NCBI GenBank assembly: GCA_008086245.1 | Contig: VSIX01000003.1 | Location: forward strand, 1 to 64,000 | Source: Candidatus Mcinerneyibacterium aminivorans | GTDB taxonomy: Bacteria; Macinerneyibacteriota; Macinerneyibacteria; Macinerneyibacteriales; Macinerneyibacteriaceae | Direction: 5' to 3' | Length of the DNA stretch: 64,000 nt | In this document: positions 36,234-49,147 of the stretch, piece by piece | Layout of the letters: each line of letters begins with the position of its first letter | Numbering within the stretch: the first letter of the stretch is position 1 | Translations under genes and position numbers: made by a program | Notes under the pieces: model-generated | The model's input: the letters and a program-made list of their open reading frames with translations, nothing else | Databases searched by the model: none | Told to the model about the DNA's origin: nothing

Positions 36234-37850
36234 GTGGCTAATATAAGGTCAGATGAAATTAAAGATATATTACAAAAACAGCTTGAGGGCTATGAAAAAG
36301 AAACAGATATTTCGCAAGTAGGAACTGTTATAGAAGTTGGAGATGGAATTGCTAACGCATACGGTTTGAAAGATGCTATGGCATCAGAGCTCGTTGAGTT
36401 CGATTCAGGATTAAATGGTTTAATTTTGAATTTGAATGAAAACAGTGTTGGAATAGTTGTTTTTGGTGAAACCAGAATGATCAAAGAAGGGGATAAAGTA
36501 AAAACTACCGGTAAAATTTTACAAACAAAGGTAGGACCCGAACTTCTTGGTAGAGTTGTTAATCCTCTTGCCGAACCGCTTGACGGTAAAGGTGAGATAA
36601 ACGCATCAGAAACTGCTAATATTGAAAAAATTGCTCCGGGAATTGTTTATAGAAAACCTGTTGAAGTTCCATTACAATCAGGGGTAAAAGCAATTGATTC
36701 AATGATTCCTATTGGTAGAGGGCAGCGTGAGTTAATTATAGGGGATAGAAAGACAGGTAAAACGGCTCTTGCTGTGGATACAATAATTAACCAAAAAGAC
36801 AATGATGTGAAGTGTATATATGTTGCTATTGGTCAAAAGAGATCAACTGTAGCAAGTCTGGTGGAAACATTTGAACAATACGGGGCGATGGAGTACACAA
36901 CAGTTGTAGCTGCTACTGCAAGTGATCCTACTCCATTACAGTATATTGCTCCTTATGCCGGTTGTGCAATAGGAGAATACTACAGAGATAATGGAGAAGA
37001 TGCTTTAATCGTTTATGATGATTTATCCAAGCATGCTGTTGCTTACAGAGAAATGTCTCTGGTATTGAGACGTCCCCCAGGTCGTGAAGCTTATCCTGGA
37101 GATATATTTTATCTTCATTCAAGACTTCTTGAAAGAGCTGCTAAACTGAATGATGATGAAGGTGGAGGAAGTTTAACTGCATTACCGATTGTTGAAACAA
37201 AAGCTGGAGATGTTTCAGCTTATATTCCAACAAATGTTATCTCTATTACGGATGGACAAATTTATTTAAAATCGGATCTTTTTTATTCCGGGGTTAGACC
37301 TGCAGTTGATGTAGGTATTTCTGTATCAAGAGTTGGTGGAAATGCACAAATTAAGGCCATGAAACAGATAGCCGGGGATTTAAGATTGGACCTGGCTCAG
37401 TATAGAGAAATGGAATCATTTGCCCAGTTTGGAGCCGAGCTTGATGAAGCTACAAAGGCACAGCTGACCAGAGGAGAAAAGCTGGTTGAATTATTAAAGC
37501 AGGGCGAACATGTGCCAATGTCTGTATATGAACAAATACTTCAGTTATTCATAGGGGTAAATGGATACCTCGATGATATTAAAACCGAAGATGTTGAAGA
37601 ATTTGTATCTGAAACTGTGGAATTTATTAAATCCAAAGGTGAAGATGCTTTGGAAAAACTTAAGGAAAAAAAGAAATTTGATGAAGAACTTGAAAAAAAG
37701 TTAAAAGATTTAATTGAAGAATTTAAAGAGGCTTATTCTGCGAAATTTGAGAAAGAAAAAGAGGAAGAAGATAATGAGGAAAAAACTGCTGATGAAATAA
37801 ATACTGAGGAAGAAAAAAAAGAAACCAAAAAAGATGAAGAAGAAAAATAA
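36234..37850 (+). CDS. atpA: ATP synthase F1 subunit alpha with acidic C-terminal tail
   Basis: A 538-residue alpha subunit, longer than the usual 500-510. The nucleotide-binding P-loop is GDRKTGKTA, and [27 protein letters not shown] is intact. I chose the GTG at 36234, giving the typical start ANIRSDEI behind the Shine-Dalgarno gaggtga; a GTG at 36225 adds three residues. After the normal end near [11 protein letters not shown] there is an additional tail of about 35 residues made of Glu, Lys and Asp. The tail is acidic overall, while the beta subunit bears a basic one. Confidence 0.94.
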   Translation: MANIRSDEIKDILQKQLEGYEKETDISQVGTVIEVGDGIANAYGLKDAMASELVEFDSGLNGLILNLNENSVGIVVFGETRMIKEGDKVKTTGKILQTKVGPELLGRVVNPLAEPLDGKGEINASETANIEKIAPGIVYRKPVEVPLQSGVKAIDSMIPIGRGQRELIIGDRKTGKTALAVDTIINQKDNDVKCIYVAIGQKRSTVASLVETFEQYGAMEYTTVVAATASDPTPLQYIAPYAGCAIGEYYRDNGEDALIVYDDLSKHAVAYREMSLVLRRPPGREAYPGDIFYLHSRLLERAAKLNDDEGGGSLTALPIVETKAGDVSAYIPTNVISITDGQIYLKSDLFYSGVRPAVDVGISVSRVGGNAQIKAMKQIAGDLRLDLAQYREMESFAQFGAELDEATKAQLTRGEKLVELLKQGEHVPMSVYEQILQLFIGVNGYLDDIKTEDVEEFVSETVEFIKSKGEDALEKLKEKKKFDEELEKKLKDLIEEFKEAYSAKFEKEKEEEDNEEKTADEINTEEEKKETKKDEEEK

Positions 37851-37876
37851 GTGATATAAATTAAGAGGTTGATAAA

Positions 37877-40304
<2,428 letters not shown>

Positions 40305-40322
40305 GATAATAAAGGGTTAATT

Positions 40323-40724
40323 ATGGCTGAAAAAATACATTTGAAAATATTGGTCCCTGAAGGAATAAAATATGAGGAAGATGTTTCTCAGGTTATACTT
40401 CCAGGAGAAGCTGGAGAATTCTCTGTTGTAAAAAAACATATTTCTATGATAACTCCTCTTAAAATAGGACAGATTGAAATTGTTAGTGGAGAAGAAAGTA
40501 GAAAGTTGATGGCTGCAGCAGGGGGGATTTCCAGGGTTGAACCCGAATATATCACCTTGATTTTAAGAGCTGCAGAATTTGAAGATGAAATAGACGTTAA
40601 TAGGGCTGAAGCAGCAAAAAAAAGAGCTGAAAAAAGATTAAATAGTGACAAAAAAGAAATAGATTATAATAGAGCAGAAAGAGCATTAAGAAGAGCGGTT
40701 AATCGTTTAAATGTCGCAAAATAA
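40323..40724 (+). CDS. atpC: ATP synthase F1 subunit epsilon
   Basis: A 133-residue epsilon subunit with the beta-sandwich domain (residues 1-85, including LPGEAGEFSVVKKHISMITPL) and the two-helix C-terminal domain rich in Arg, Ala and Glu. It can couple rotation and inhibit hydrolysis. The end overlaps the following methyltransferase gene by 14 bp, so that gene is probably in the same transcript. Confidence 0.93.
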   Translation: MAEKIHLKILVPEGIKYEEDVSQVILPGEAGEFSVVKKHISMITPLKIGQIEIVSGEESRKLMAAAGGISRVEPEYITLILRAAEFEDEIDVNRAEAAKKRAEKRLNSDKKEIDYNRAERALRRAVNRLNVAK

Positions 40725-41415
40725 AGGTAATTATACGCTTGATGGGGTTGGCGATATCTATATCTACCAGCCCCAAAAGGGTTATAGATTTTCTGTAGAT
40801 TCTTTATTGTTATTTCTATATTCACCGGTGGTAAAAAAAAATAATATTCTCGATATAGGAGCAGGTACCGGTATTCTTTCATTTTTATTTGCCGATAAAT
40901 ATCCTCAAAAAAAAATAATATCCTATGAAATTCAAAAAGAATTTGTGAAATTAATGAAAAAAGGTATAAAAACTAACAAATTTAAAAATATCCAAATCAA
41001 ACAAAAGGATATAAAAAAAATTGATTTTAAAAGTATAAAAACTAAATTTGACCTTGTTGTTTGTAACCCTCCCTATAGAAAATATGGTCACGGAAGACTA
41101 AGTCCCTATCAAAATAAGAATATAGCAATTTATGACAAGTATTTAAAAATATCCGACCTTCTAGGAATTACAGAAAAACTTATGAATGTTAGCACGGTTC
41201 TTTCTATAGTTAATTTATATGAAAATAAAAAGTATATAAAAAAAATGGTAGATAAAACGGGATTAAGTATAAAAAAGGAGATTATTTTTCTAAAAAATAA
41301 TACTAATAAATTTATCATATTTCATATTAAAAATAGATATGATCAAAAAAGTGAAAAAAAATATGTTTCAGAAAATGAATGGAAATCTAAAGTTGAAAAA
41401 CTCTATAATAAATAA
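40711..41415 (+). CDS. tRNA1(Val) (adenine37-N6)-methyltransferase-like protein
   Basis: A 234-residue SAM-dependent methyltransferase of the TrmN6/YfiC type. The SAM-binding motif is DIGAGTGILSFL, the acidic residue is in ISYEI, and the catalytic motif is CNPPY, which indicates an amino-group (adenine N6) methyltransferase. The N-terminal YQPQKGYRFSVDSLLL is the family signature that recognises tRNA. It overlaps atpC by 14 bp. The exact tRNA target cannot be read from the sequence. Confidence 0.83.
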   Translation: MSQNKGNYTLDGVGDIYIYQPQKGYRFSVDSLLLFLYSPVVKKNNILDIGAGTGILSFLFADKYPQKKIISYEIQKEFVKLMKKGIKTNKFKNIQIKQKDIKKIDFKSIKTKFDLVVCNPPYRKYGHGRLSPYQNKNIAIYDKYLKISDLLGITEKLMNVSTVLSIVNLYENKKYIKKMVDKTGLSIKKEIIFLKNNTNKFIIFHIKNRYDQKSEKKYVSENEWKSKVEKLYNK

Positions 41416-41447
41416 TATAAAAACATTGTTTAATAGAATGAGAATTC

Positions 41448-41475
41448 TTGACATAAACTATTAAAAATATATAAT
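41448..41475 (+). promoter_or_regulatory. Consensus promoter of tRNA-Arg
   Basis: A perfect TTGACA (41448-41453) and a perfect TATAAT (41470-41475) with a 16-bp spacer, ending 13 bp before the tRNA. Such a strong promoter is expected for a tRNA. Confidence 0.85.
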
Positions 41476-41488
41476 TATTTACGGAGAT

Positions 41489-41561
41489 GTGCCCGTAGCT
41501 CAATGGATAGAGCGGTAGATTCCGGATCTACAAGTTGAAGGTTCGAATCCTTTCGGGCACA
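41489..41561 (+). tRNA. tRNA-Arg (anticodon CCG)
   Basis: A complete cloverleaf: acceptor arms GTGCCCG and CGGGCAC, D-stem GCTC/GAGC, anticodon stem GTAGA/TCTAC with loop TTCCGGA (anticodon CCG at 41522-41524), and T arm with TTCGAAT. The discriminator is A and CCA is not encoded. No terminator follows before the membrane-protein gene, 27 bp downstream, so the tRNA may lie at the 5' end of a longer transcript. Confidence 0.95.
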
Positions 41562-41588
41562 TAATCGAGTTTTTAAAAAAGGATGGTT

Positions 41589-42908
41589 ATGAGAAAGAAG
41601 TTTATCTGGATTACCGTTATCTTTCTATCTATTATAATAGCTCTTGTGATGCTTTATAATAGCTTTAATAAACATAAATCCTATGAGTATTTCCCAGTAA
41701 ATTCCAGGGTAATAATTAAATTTGATAATTATAAAGATTTAATTAAAATTAATTCTTTTTTTTGGAATGAATTTGATCTTGAAAAAATTAAAAACAATTT
41801 TTTCCTCAGAAAATTTCCATATAAAGACTTTTATCTGGTAGTTGATGCTGAAAATTATATATATATATTTTCTGATTTTTCCTTTCTGACAGGATATTTG
41901 GATAAATACGGACAGGTAAATGAAAATATTTTCTGCTATACTAACAATGATGAATTTGAATTAAAAAAAACTAATTATAATGAAAATAATATAAAAAATC
42001 TTATTAACAAGGATAAGGACATTTCTTTTTATCTAAATCTGCAAAATAAAAGGATATTTCCTTTTATTGAAAATAAAGCAATATACGGAGATATCGTATC
42101 TATTCCCGAAAACAACCTAATTAGTTTGAATTATAGTTATGATTATGATTACAAAAATATTCATAAAGTTGAAAGAAAAATTGAACTTTCCAGAATACCA
42201 GATAGATTTGATATGTTTGTTAATATTAACATGAAGAATTTTGAAAACCATTATGCTGATTTAAGAAAATTGTTTAAAAATTCAGTCCTTTTCGAGAGAT
42301 TCTTTAAGTTTAAAAGTGTGATTTATAAAAAAACAGGTATTGATATTGAAAATGATTTATTGGGACTGGTTGATAGCGAGATAGTAGTGGGTATTAAAAA
42401 TAAAAGTGATTATTTTGCTGCAGTAGATGGAGTAGATAAGGACCAGATAGAAAGAATAGAATTTCAGGTCTCAAATAAGTTTCCTTTGAGGTTTGAAACT
42501 GAGATTTACAAAAATAATAAGTACAGAACAATAAATCTTGAAGGAGTTGTAGGTTTTCTTGCTTCCGGGTTGTTTAAAAAGGAATTTGAAAAAATGAAAA
42601 AACCTTATTATTTCATAAAAAATAAAAATTTATATCTTTTTGACAGTTTGGGATTTTTGAGAAATTATTATGATAATATTGATAAGTATAATCTAGAGAA
42701 AGATGATAACTACAGGATGTACCATAGATATTCAAAACATAGAGATGGGAATATTGAATTTTATTTAAATGAGAGATATCTTAATGAACTGTACAAAGAG
42801 AATTTGTTTGGCAAATATTTTAAAAATTATTATGGCAAAATAGATTTTGATAAAAAATCTATTAAAGGATTACTGGTTCTTAAGGCAAAAACTAATATGG
42901 AGGGATAG
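41589..42908 (+). CDS. Membrane-anchored extracytoplasmic protein, unknown function
   Basis: A 439-residue protein that I do not recognise. One N-terminal transmembrane helix (about residues 4-24) anchors a large soluble domain outside the cytoplasm. The start of that domain (YFPVNSRVIIKF) resembles DUF3352-like proteins, in which a proline-rich start is followed by repeated alpha/beta units, but the match is weak. The rest is rich in Asn, Lys, Tyr and Phe with no catalytic motif visible. I chose the ATG at 41589 over one at 41583 because the Shine-Dalgarno aaagga sits correctly for it. It precedes ackA by 3 bp and is probably in the same transcript. Confidence 0.65.
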   Translation: MRKKFIWITVIFLSIIIALVMLYNSFNKHKSYEYFPVNSRVIIKFDNYKDLIKINSFFWNEFDLEKIKNNFFLRKFPYKDFYLVVDAENYIYIFSDFSFLTGYLDKYGQVNENIFCYTNNDEFELKKTNYNENNIKNLINKDKDISFYLNLQNKRIFPFIENKAIYGDIVSIPENNLISLNYSYDYDYKNIHKVERKIELSRIPDRFDMFVNINMKNFENHYADLRKLFKNSVLFERFFKFKSVIYKKTGIDIENDLLGLVDSEIVVGIKNKSDYFAAVDGVDKDQIERIEFQVSNKFPLRFETEIYKNNKYRTINLEGVVGFLASGLFKKEFEKMKKPYYFIKNKNLYLFDSLGFLRNYYDNIDKYNLEKDDNYRMYHRYSKHRDGNIEFYLNERYLNELYKENLFGKYFKNYYGKIDFDKKSIKGLLVLKAKTNMEG

Positions 42909-42911
42909 AGT

Positions 42912-44111
42912 ATGAATATTTTAATAATTAATGCAGGAAGTTCATCAATAAAATTTCAGTTGATGGATGTGGATAGTGAAGAAACAAAGATAAAAGGCCT
43001 GGTACAAAGGATTAATCAGGATAATCCGGAAATTAGCTGGAAAATCAGGAAAGAAAAATCAAAGAAAAAAATAAACATCGAAGATCATAGAGGAGGATTA
43101 AAAGAGGTTCTTGATCTTTTGGTTGATAAGGAGAACGGGGTTCTGGAAAGCTATGATCAAATTGATGCTGTTGGGCACCGATATGTACATGGAGGAGAGA
43201 AGTTCCAGGATTCTACTCTTATTAAAGATGAACTGATGAAGGATTTCGAAAAGCTAAATCATTTAGCTCCACTGCACAATCCAAATAATTTAGCCGGGGT
43301 AAGAGCAATAAAAGAATTAATCCCTGAAGTTCCTAATGTTGCAGTTTTTGATACTTCTTTTCATTCAAAACTTCCGCCAAAAGCCTATGTTTATCCTTTA
43401 CCTTATGAACTGTATGAAGAAAAAGGTATAAGAAGATACGGCTTCCACGGAACCTCACATCATTATGTATCGATGGAAGCAGCAGATATGATTAATAAAC
43501 CTTATGAAGAAGCAAAAATTATTACATGTCATATGGGTAATGGAATTTCATTTAGTGCAATTGATGGTGGACATTCGGTGGATACTTCTCTTGGTTTTTC
43601 CACTGTATGCGGGATTCCAATGGGAACAAGATCTGGAGATTTTGATGTCGGACTGGTAACTCATTTAATAAAATCAGAGGGATATTCGGTAGATGAAGTT
43701 CATGAAATGATATATAAAAAAAGCGGTCTTTTAGGTGTTTCAGGCATTTCTAATGATGCAAGAGATGTTGAAAAGGCAGCATGGGAAGAGGGAAATGAAA
43801 GAGCACAGCTTGCACTGGATATTTTGCATTATAAAGCAAAGAAATATATTGGATCTTATATAGCAGCAATGAATGGATTGGATGCGCTTGTATTTACCGC
43901 TGGAATTGGAGAAAACGGCTGGGAAAGCAGAGAAGCTATATGTAAAGATATGGAATATTTAGGGATTAAGCTTGATAAAGAAAAGAATAGAGTTCGTGGT
44001 AAAAAGGCCGATGTATCAAAAAAGAATTCACCGGTAAGAATTCTTGCAATCCCCACAAATGAGGAATTAATGATTGCAAAAGAAACTAAGAGGGTAGTAA
44101 ATAACTTATAA
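42912..44111 (+). CDS. ackA: Acetate kinase
   Basis: A 399-residue ASKHA-fold kinase that makes ATP from acetyl phosphate; it may also use propionyl phosphate. The N-terminal motif NAGSSSIKFQL, the acetate-site segments GHRYVHGG and VFDTSFHS, and the HGTSHHYVS and CHMGNGIS motifs are all present. Length is normal. It lies between an unknown membrane protein and the methylmalonyl-CoA mutase genes, with the Shine-Dalgarno ggaggga. No phosphotransacetylase gene is in the window. Placement in the propionate cluster raises the possibility of propionate kinase activity, which is inference. Confidence 0.95.
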   Translation: MNILIINAGSSSIKFQLMDVDSEETKIKGLVQRINQDNPEISWKIRKEKSKKKINIEDHRGGLKEVLDLLVDKENGVLESYDQIDAVGHRYVHGGEKFQDSTLIKDELMKDFEKLNHLAPLHNPNNLAGVRAIKELIPEVPNVAVFDTSFHSKLPPKAYVYPLPYELYEEKGIRRYGFHGTSHHYVSMEAADMINKPYEEAKIITCHMGNGISFSAIDGGHSVDTSLGFSTVCGIPMGTRSGDFDVGLVTHLIKSEGYSVDEVHEMIYKKSGLLGVSGISNDARDVEKAAWEEGNERAQLALDILHYKAKKYIGSYIAAMNGLDALVFTAGIGENGWESREAICKDMEYLGIKLDKEKNRVRGKKADVSKKNSPVRILAIPTNEELMIAKETKRVVNNL

Positions 44112-44125
44112 AGAAGGAGTGAATT

Positions 44126-45793
44126 ATGTCTGAATATGAAAAAATAAAAAAAGAAAAAAAAGAATGGGAAGAAAAAAAGTTAAATAAATTTCTGGAAAAA
44201 GCTCCTGAAAGAAAGGAAGAATTTAAAAACTCCACAGGTGAAGTAGAAAGAGTTTATACACCGCAGGAAGATATTGAGGATAAATATGTTAATGAAATAG
44301 GTTTCCCCGGACAGTATCCGTTTACCAGGGGGGTTTATCCTACAATGTACAGAGGTAGATTGTGGACAATGAGACAATATGCAGGTTTTGGTACTGCAGA
44401 AGAATCAAATAAAAGATATAAATATCTTCTGGAGCAGGGGCAAACTGGGTTATCGGTAGCTTTTGATTTACCAACACAGATTGGGTACGATTCCGATGAT
44501 GAAATGAGCATTGGAGAAGTTGGTAAGGTGGGAGTTGCTATAGACACATTGAAAGATATGGAGATATTGTTTGATGGGATTCCCCTTGAAAAAGTATCAA
44601 CTTCTATGACAATAAATGCTCCGGCTGCTGTACTTTTGGCCATGTATATAGCAGTTGCTGAAAAACAGGGAGTCAGCAAAGAAAAATTAAGAGGAACCAT
44701 TCAAAATGATATTTTAAAGGAATACATTGCAAGAGGCACATATATATATCCACCGGAATCATCAATGAGATTGATTACAGATATTTTTGAATACTGTTCG
44801 GATGAGGTTCCTAAATGGAATACAATAAGTATTTCTGGATACCATATTAGAGAGGCCGGTTCAGATGCCGTTCAGGAAGTAGCTTTTACAATTGCTGATG
44901 GAATAGAATATGTAAAAAAAGCAATTGAAGCAGGTCTTGATGTGGATAAGTTTGGAAGAAGATTGTCGTTTTTCTTTAACGCACATAATGATTTACTGGA
45001 AGAAGTTGCCAAATTCAGAGCAGCACGAAGGATTTGGGCTAAGGTTATGAAAGAAAAATTTGATGCAAAAAAGGAAAAATCAATGAGATTGAGATTCCAT
45101 ACGCAAACTGGAGGTTCTACATTAACGGCACAGCAGCCCGATAATAATATAGTTAGAGTAGCAATTCAGACACTTGCAGCTGTATTGGGAGGCACACAGA
45201 GTTTGCATACGAATTCAAGGGATGAAGCTTTATCTCTTCCAACCGAAGATTCTGTTCGAATAGCTCTCAGGACACAGCAAATAGTTGCCCATGAATCAGG
45301 TGTAACAAAAACTATTGATCCTCTAGCAGGCTCTCATTATGTTGAAAAATTAACAGATGAGATTGAAGAGCAGGTTTGGGAATATATTGATAAAATTGAG
45401 GAACTGGGTGGAATGACCAAAGCAATTGAAAAAGGTTATGTTCAAAAAGAGATTCAGGATTCAGCTTATGATTATCAAAAGGAAATTGAAAATAAAGAAA
45501 GAATAGTAGTTGGTGTTAATAAATATCAGATAGATAAAGAACCTGAAAGCGATATATTAAAGGTTAACCCAAAACTTAGGGAAGTTCAGATTGATAGAAT
45601 TGAGAAGGTAAAGAAAAAAAGAGATAGCAAAAAAGTTGAACAAAAATTAGCAGAACTGAAAAATGCAGCCGAAGGCAGCGATAATCTTATGCCTTATATT
45701 ATTGATGCAGTTAAAGAATATGCAACTCTTGGTGAAATTTGTAATACATTAAGAGATGTTTTCGGTGAATACGAAGAATCTATTGTTCTTTAA
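44126..45793 (+). CDS. Methylmalonyl-CoA mutase large subunit
   Basis: A 555-residue catalytic TIM-barrel subunit of the B12-dependent mutase that interconverts succinyl-CoA and (R)-methylmalonyl-CoA. Family segments include [26 protein letters not shown], shown by RGVYPTMY and [12 protein letters not shown], then [15 protein letters not shown], and [19 protein letters not shown]. The B12-binding domain is encoded separately by the next gene, as in archaea and many anaerobes. Strong Shine-Dalgarno aagaaggag. It is in an operon with the small subunit, MeaB, epimerase and the decarboxylase. Confidence 0.95.
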   Translation: MSEYEKIKKEKKEWEEKKLNKFLEKAPERKEEFKNSTGEVERVYTPQEDIEDKYVNEIGFPGQYPFTRGVYPTMYRGRLWTMRQYAGFGTAEESNKRYKYLLEQGQTGLSVAFDLPTQIGYDSDDEMSIGEVGKVGVAIDTLKDMEILFDGIPLEKVSTSMTINAPAAVLLAMYIAVAEKQGVSKEKLRGTIQNDILKEYIARGTYIYPPESSMRLITDIFEYCSDEVPKWNTISISGYHIREAGSDAVQEVAFTIADGIEYVKKAIEAGLDVDKFGRRLSFFFNAHNDLLEEVAKFRAARRIWAKVMKEKFDAKKEKSMRLRFHTQTGGSTLTAQQPDNNIVRVAIQTLAAVLGGTQSLHTNSRDEALSLPTEDSVRIALRTQQIVAHESGVTKTIDPLAGSHYVEKLTDEIEEQVWEYIDKIEELGGMTKAIEKGYVQKEIQDSAYDYQKEIENKERIVVGVNKYQIDKEPESDILKVNPKLREVQIDRIEKVKKKRDSKKVEQKLAELKNAAEGSDNLMPYIIDAVKEYATLGEICNTLRDVFGEYEESIVL

Positions 45794-45806
45794 ATAAGGA
45801 GGAAAA

Positions 45807-46214
45807 ATGTCCGATAAAAAAATTAGAATATTAATAGGAAAACCGGGACTTGATGGTCATGACAGAGGAGCAAAATATATAGCCAGAGCATTAAAAGATG
45901 CCGGTTATGAAGTTATCTATACCGGTCTCAGACAAACACCTCAATCTATTGTAAATACTGCTATTCAGGAAGATGTGGATTTTGTAGGATTGAGTTTGCT
46001 TTCAGGAGCTCACAATTCTCTATTTCCCAAAATAGTAGAATTGCTGAAGGAAAATGATGCTGAAGATATTATTGTTTTTGGGGGAGGAGTAATTCCTGAA
46101 GATGATATTCCGAATTTGAAAAAACAGGGAGTTGAAGAGATATTTACTCCGGGAACTCCTATAAAGGATGTAGTTGATTTTATTGAATCCAAGAGAGAAA
46201 AAGTGGGAAAATAA
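45807..46214 (+). CDS. Methylmalonyl-CoA mutase B12-binding subunit
   Basis: A 135-residue flavodoxin-like cobalamin-binding subunit. The base-off/His-on motif is DGHDRG (Asp16, His18, Gly21), and the later GLSLLSGAH and [10 protein letters not shown] loops bind the nucleotide tail. It completes the heteromeric mutase with the preceding gene (13-bp gap, Shine-Dalgarno aaggagg). No cobalamin riboswitch is visible upstream of the cluster. Confidence 0.95.
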   Translation: MSDKKIRILIGKPGLDGHDRGAKYIARALKDAGYEVIYTGLRQTPQSIVNTAIQEDVDFVGLSLLSGAHNSLFPKIVELLKENDAEDIIVFGGGVIPEDDIPNLKKQGVEEIFTPGTPIKDVVDFIESKREKVGK

Positions 46215-46220
46215 ACAGTC

Positions 46221-47177
46221 ATGGATATAGAAAATAAAATATTAGAAGGTAGCCCGAGGCATTTAGCCCGGGCTATTTCTATGGTTGAAAATAACAGTCC
46301 GCAAAAAGAAGAAATTATTGATGCACTCTATCCCAAAACGGGTAATGCACTTATTATAGGCGTTACAGGATCTCCCGGTTCTGGAAAAAGTACTTTGGTT
46401 GATAAAATACTCAAAAATGAGTTAAAAAAGGACCAAAAAATTGGGGTGATTGCTGTGGATCCTTCCTCCCCATTTTCAGGAGGTGCTTTATTAGGAGACA
46501 GAATCAGAATGCAGAAACATTCAGGAAACCCCAATATTTTTATAAGATCAATGGCTTCCAGGGGACATCTCGGAGGTATTTCAGCCGCCACATCTGATGT
46601 GACCAAATTGCTGGATGCAGCTGGATACAATTTAATAATAATAGAAACAATCGGGGTTGGACAAACAGAAGTTGAGATTATTGAATTAGCTGATATTATA
46701 CTGCTAACGATGGCTCCCGGCATGGGAGATGACATTCAGGCAATGAAAGCCGGAATAATGGAAATAGGAGATGTTTTTGTAGTAAATAAAAAGGATAAAG
46801 ATGGAGCAGATAAAGTTAAAAAAGAATTGGATTATGTTCTGGATATTAAATATCATGATAATCCTGAAAATAAAAATCCTATAAAAATGGTCTCTGCGTT
46901 AAATAATGAAGGTATAGAAGAATTGATGAATTCTGTTTATAATTATATAAATAAACTCAAGAAACAGGGGAAATGGGAAGATAAAAGAAAAACAAAAATA
47001 AAGAAGGAATTAAAAAAAATATTTAGCAAAAAAATACATGAACTTATGGACATTCATATAAATTATACTGAAAAATTGGATGACTGGGTTAAACTTCTTA
47101 TGAACAAAGAGGAGAAGCCCTATAGTTTGATAAATAAAGAATTAAAATCTTTTATAAAGGAGAGTGAAATATTATGA
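46221..47177 (+). CDS. meaB: Methylmalonyl-CoA mutase-associated GTPase MeaB
   Basis: A 318-residue G3E-type GTPase that protects and reactivates the mutase and gates cobalamin loading. Walker A is GSPGSGKST (about residues 50-58), followed by the AVDPSSPFSGGALLGDR and IETIGVGQTEVEI motifs. The C-terminal dimerisation arm is present. It lies 6 bp after the B12-binding subunit and overlaps the epimerase gene by 4 bp. Older annotations call this family ArgK. Confidence 0.95.
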   Translation: MDIENKILEGSPRHLARAISMVENNSPQKEEIIDALYPKTGNALIIGVTGSPGSGKSTLVDKILKNELKKDQKIGVIAVDPSSPFSGGALLGDRIRMQKHSGNPNIFIRSMASRGHLGGISAATSDVTKLLDAAGYNLIIIETIGVGQTEVEIIELADIILLTMAPGMGDDIQAMKAGIMEIGDVFVVNKKDKDGADKVKKELDYVLDIKYHDNPENKNPIKMVSALNNEGIEELMNSVYNYINKLKKQGKWEDKRKTKIKKELKKIFSKKIHELMDIHINYTEKLDDWVKLLMNKEEKPYSLINKELKSFIKESEIL

Positions 47178-47575
47178 TTGAAAAAATTGATCATATTGGT
47201 ATTGCTGTGAAATCACTTGAAAAGCATCTACCTTTCTATACTAAGATACTGGGACTGGAATTAATAGGAAAGGAAGAAATAGAAGATCAAAAGGTAAAAG
47301 TAGCAATGATAAAAGTAGGGAATGTTAAAATTGAATTGTTAGAACCTACAGTTGATGATAGCCCTATTGCAAAGTTTATCGATAAAAGAGGGGAAGGAAT
47401 GCACCATATAGCATATCATTCAAATGATATTAAAAAGGAAATTAAAAATTTGAAAGAAAATGATATTAGAATGATTGATAAGAAGCCAAGAGAAGGTGCC
47501 CATGGGACAAAGATTGCATTTGTTCATCCAAAATCTTCTGGAAAAGTATTAACTGAAATATGTGAAAATGAATAG
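47174..47575 (+). CDS. mce: Methylmalonyl-CoA epimerase
   Basis: A 133-residue VOC-fold metalloenzyme that interconverts (R)- and (S)-methylmalonyl-CoA, linking mutase and decarboxylase. The metal ligands are in IDHIGIAV (His), MHHIAYH (His) and the Glu near the C terminus (LTEIC). The gene overlaps meaB by 4 bp. Its position between meaB and the carboxyltransferase gene is standard. Confidence 0.95.
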   Translation: MIEKIDHIGIAVKSLEKHLPFYTKILGLELIGKEEIEDQKVKVAMIKVGNVKIELLEPTVDDSPIAKFIDKRGEGMHHIAYHSNDIKKEIKNLKENDIRMIDKKPREGAHGTKIAFVHPKSSGKVLTEICENE

Positions 47576-47587
47576 GAGGAAAAAAAT

Positions 47588-49138
47588 ATGACAATGGAAA
47601 GAAAAATTCTTGAACTTAAGGAAAAAATTGAACAGGCAAAGATGGGCGGTGGACAGAAAAGAATTGACAAACAACATAAAAAAGGGAAATTAACTGCCCG
47701 TGAAAGAATTCAGTATCTTCTTGATGAAGGTAGTTTCGAAGAAATTGATATGTTTAGAGAACATCAGTGTCATGAATTTGGGATGGAAAATAAAAAGATG
47801 CTTGGTGATGGAGTAGTTACTGGATATGGAACAATTGATGGAAGATTGGTTTATCTTTATGCATTTGATTTTACAGTTATTGGGGGATCTCTTTCAAAAA
47901 CTGTATCAAATAAAATTGTGAAAGTAATGGAAATGTCAGCCAAGATGGGGGCACCAATAATAGGCTTAAATGATTCCGGTGGTGCAAGAATACAGGAAGG
48001 TATAGACGCTTTAAGCGGATACGCAGCTATCTTCCAGAGAAATGTATTATATTCAGGTGTTGTTCCACAAATTACAGGAATTGTGGGTCCGTGCGCAGGC
48101 GGAGCTGTTTATTCTCCTGCTTTAACTGATTTTATTTTTATGAAGAAAGAAACATCTTTTATGTTTATTACGGGTCCGAGAGTGGTTAAAAGTGTTACAC
48201 AGGAAGATGTAACCCATGAGGAGCTCGGTGGAGCTATGGTTCACGCTACAAAAAGTGGGGTTACACATTTTACCTACGAGGATGAAAAAGAATTATTGGA
48301 TGGAATTAGAGAATTAATTACATATATACCTCAAAACAATATGGAGGAACCTCCTGAAGTTAAAACTGAAGATCCCGTTGATAGAATAGATGAAGATTTA
48401 AATTATATAGTTCCCGATAATCCAAATAAACCTTATGAAATGAAAGATATTATAACAAAAGTAGTTGATGATGGTGAATTTTTTGAGGTTCAGGAATTAT
48501 ATGCACCAAATATTATAATAGGTTTTGGTAGACTCGGCGGAAAAAGTGTTGGTATAGTTGCAAATCAGCCGAAACATCTGGCGGGAGTGCTGGATATTGA
48601 TGCTTCAGTTAAAGCTGCCAGATTTATAAGATTCTGCGATAGCTTTAATATTCCCGTAGTAACTTTTGAAGATGTTCCCGGATTCATGCCCGGAACAAAA
48701 CAGGAATATGGAGGAATAATTAGACACGGAGCTAAATTAATGTATGCCTATGCCGAAGCTACAGTTCCAAAAATAACTGTAATAACAAGAAAAGCTTACG
48801 GCGGAGCTTACTGTGTTATGAATTCAAAGGAATTAAGAGGTGACATGATTTTTGCTTGGCCATCTGCTGAAGTAGCAGTTATGGGTCCAAAAGGTGCCAG
48901 TCAAATAATATTTAGAAAAGAAATAAAAAATGCGGATGACCCTGAAAAGAAACTACAGGAAAAAATTGATGATTATAGAGAAAAATTTGCCAATCCCTAT
49001 GTTGGAGCATCTAAGGGATATATAGATGAGGTTATTGAACCCAAAGTTACAAGATATAAACTTATAAAATCTTTGAAAATGCTTGAAAACAAAAGAGATG
49101 AAAATCCAAGCAAAAAACATGGTAATATTCCCCTGTAG
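47588..49138 (+). CDS. mmdA: Methylmalonyl-CoA decarboxylase alpha subunit (carboxyltransferase)
   Basis: A 516-residue acyl-CoA carboxyltransferase that moves the carboxyl group from methylmalonyl-CoA to biotin. Family segments are [19 protein letters not shown], the oxyanion loops SGGARIQEG and [15 protein letters not shown], and later [14 protein letters not shown] and [11 protein letters not shown]. Propionyl-CoA carboxylase beta subunits look the same; the adjoining biotin carrier, delta-type membrane protein and Na+-translocating beta subunit identify this as the decarboxylase pump. Shine-Dalgarno aggagga. Confidence 0.93.
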   Translation: MTMERKILELKEKIEQAKMGGGQKRIDKQHKKGKLTARERIQYLLDEGSFEEIDMFREHQCHEFGMENKKMLGDGVVTGYGTIDGRLVYLYAFDFTVIGGSLSKTVSNKIVKVMEMSAKMGAPIIGLNDSGGARIQEGIDALSGYAAIFQRNVLYSGVVPQITGIVGPCAGGAVYSPALTDFIFMKKETSFMFITGPRVVKSVTQEDVTHEELGGAMVHATKSGVTHFTYEDEKELLDGIRELITYIPQNNMEEPPEVKTEDPVDRIDEDLNYIVPDNPNKPYEMKDIITKVVDDGEFFEVQELYAPNIIIGFGRLGGKSVGIVANQPKHLAGVLDIDASVKAARFIRFCDSFNIPVVTFEDVPGFMPGTKQEYGGIIRHGAKLMYAYAEATVPKITVITRKAYGGAYCVMNSKELRGDMIFAWPSAEVAVMGPKGASQIIFRKEIKNADDPEKKLQEKIDDYREKFANPYVGASKGYIDEVIEPKVTRYKLIKSLKMLENKRDENPSKKHGNIPL

Positions 49139-49147
49139 GAGGAAAAA

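Noticed and set aside
44112-44125. Cobalamin riboswitch upstream of methylmalonyl-CoA mutase
   Set aside because: Only 14 bp separate ackA from the mutase gene and no B12-box is visible; the operon leader near 41.5 kb holds a tRNA.
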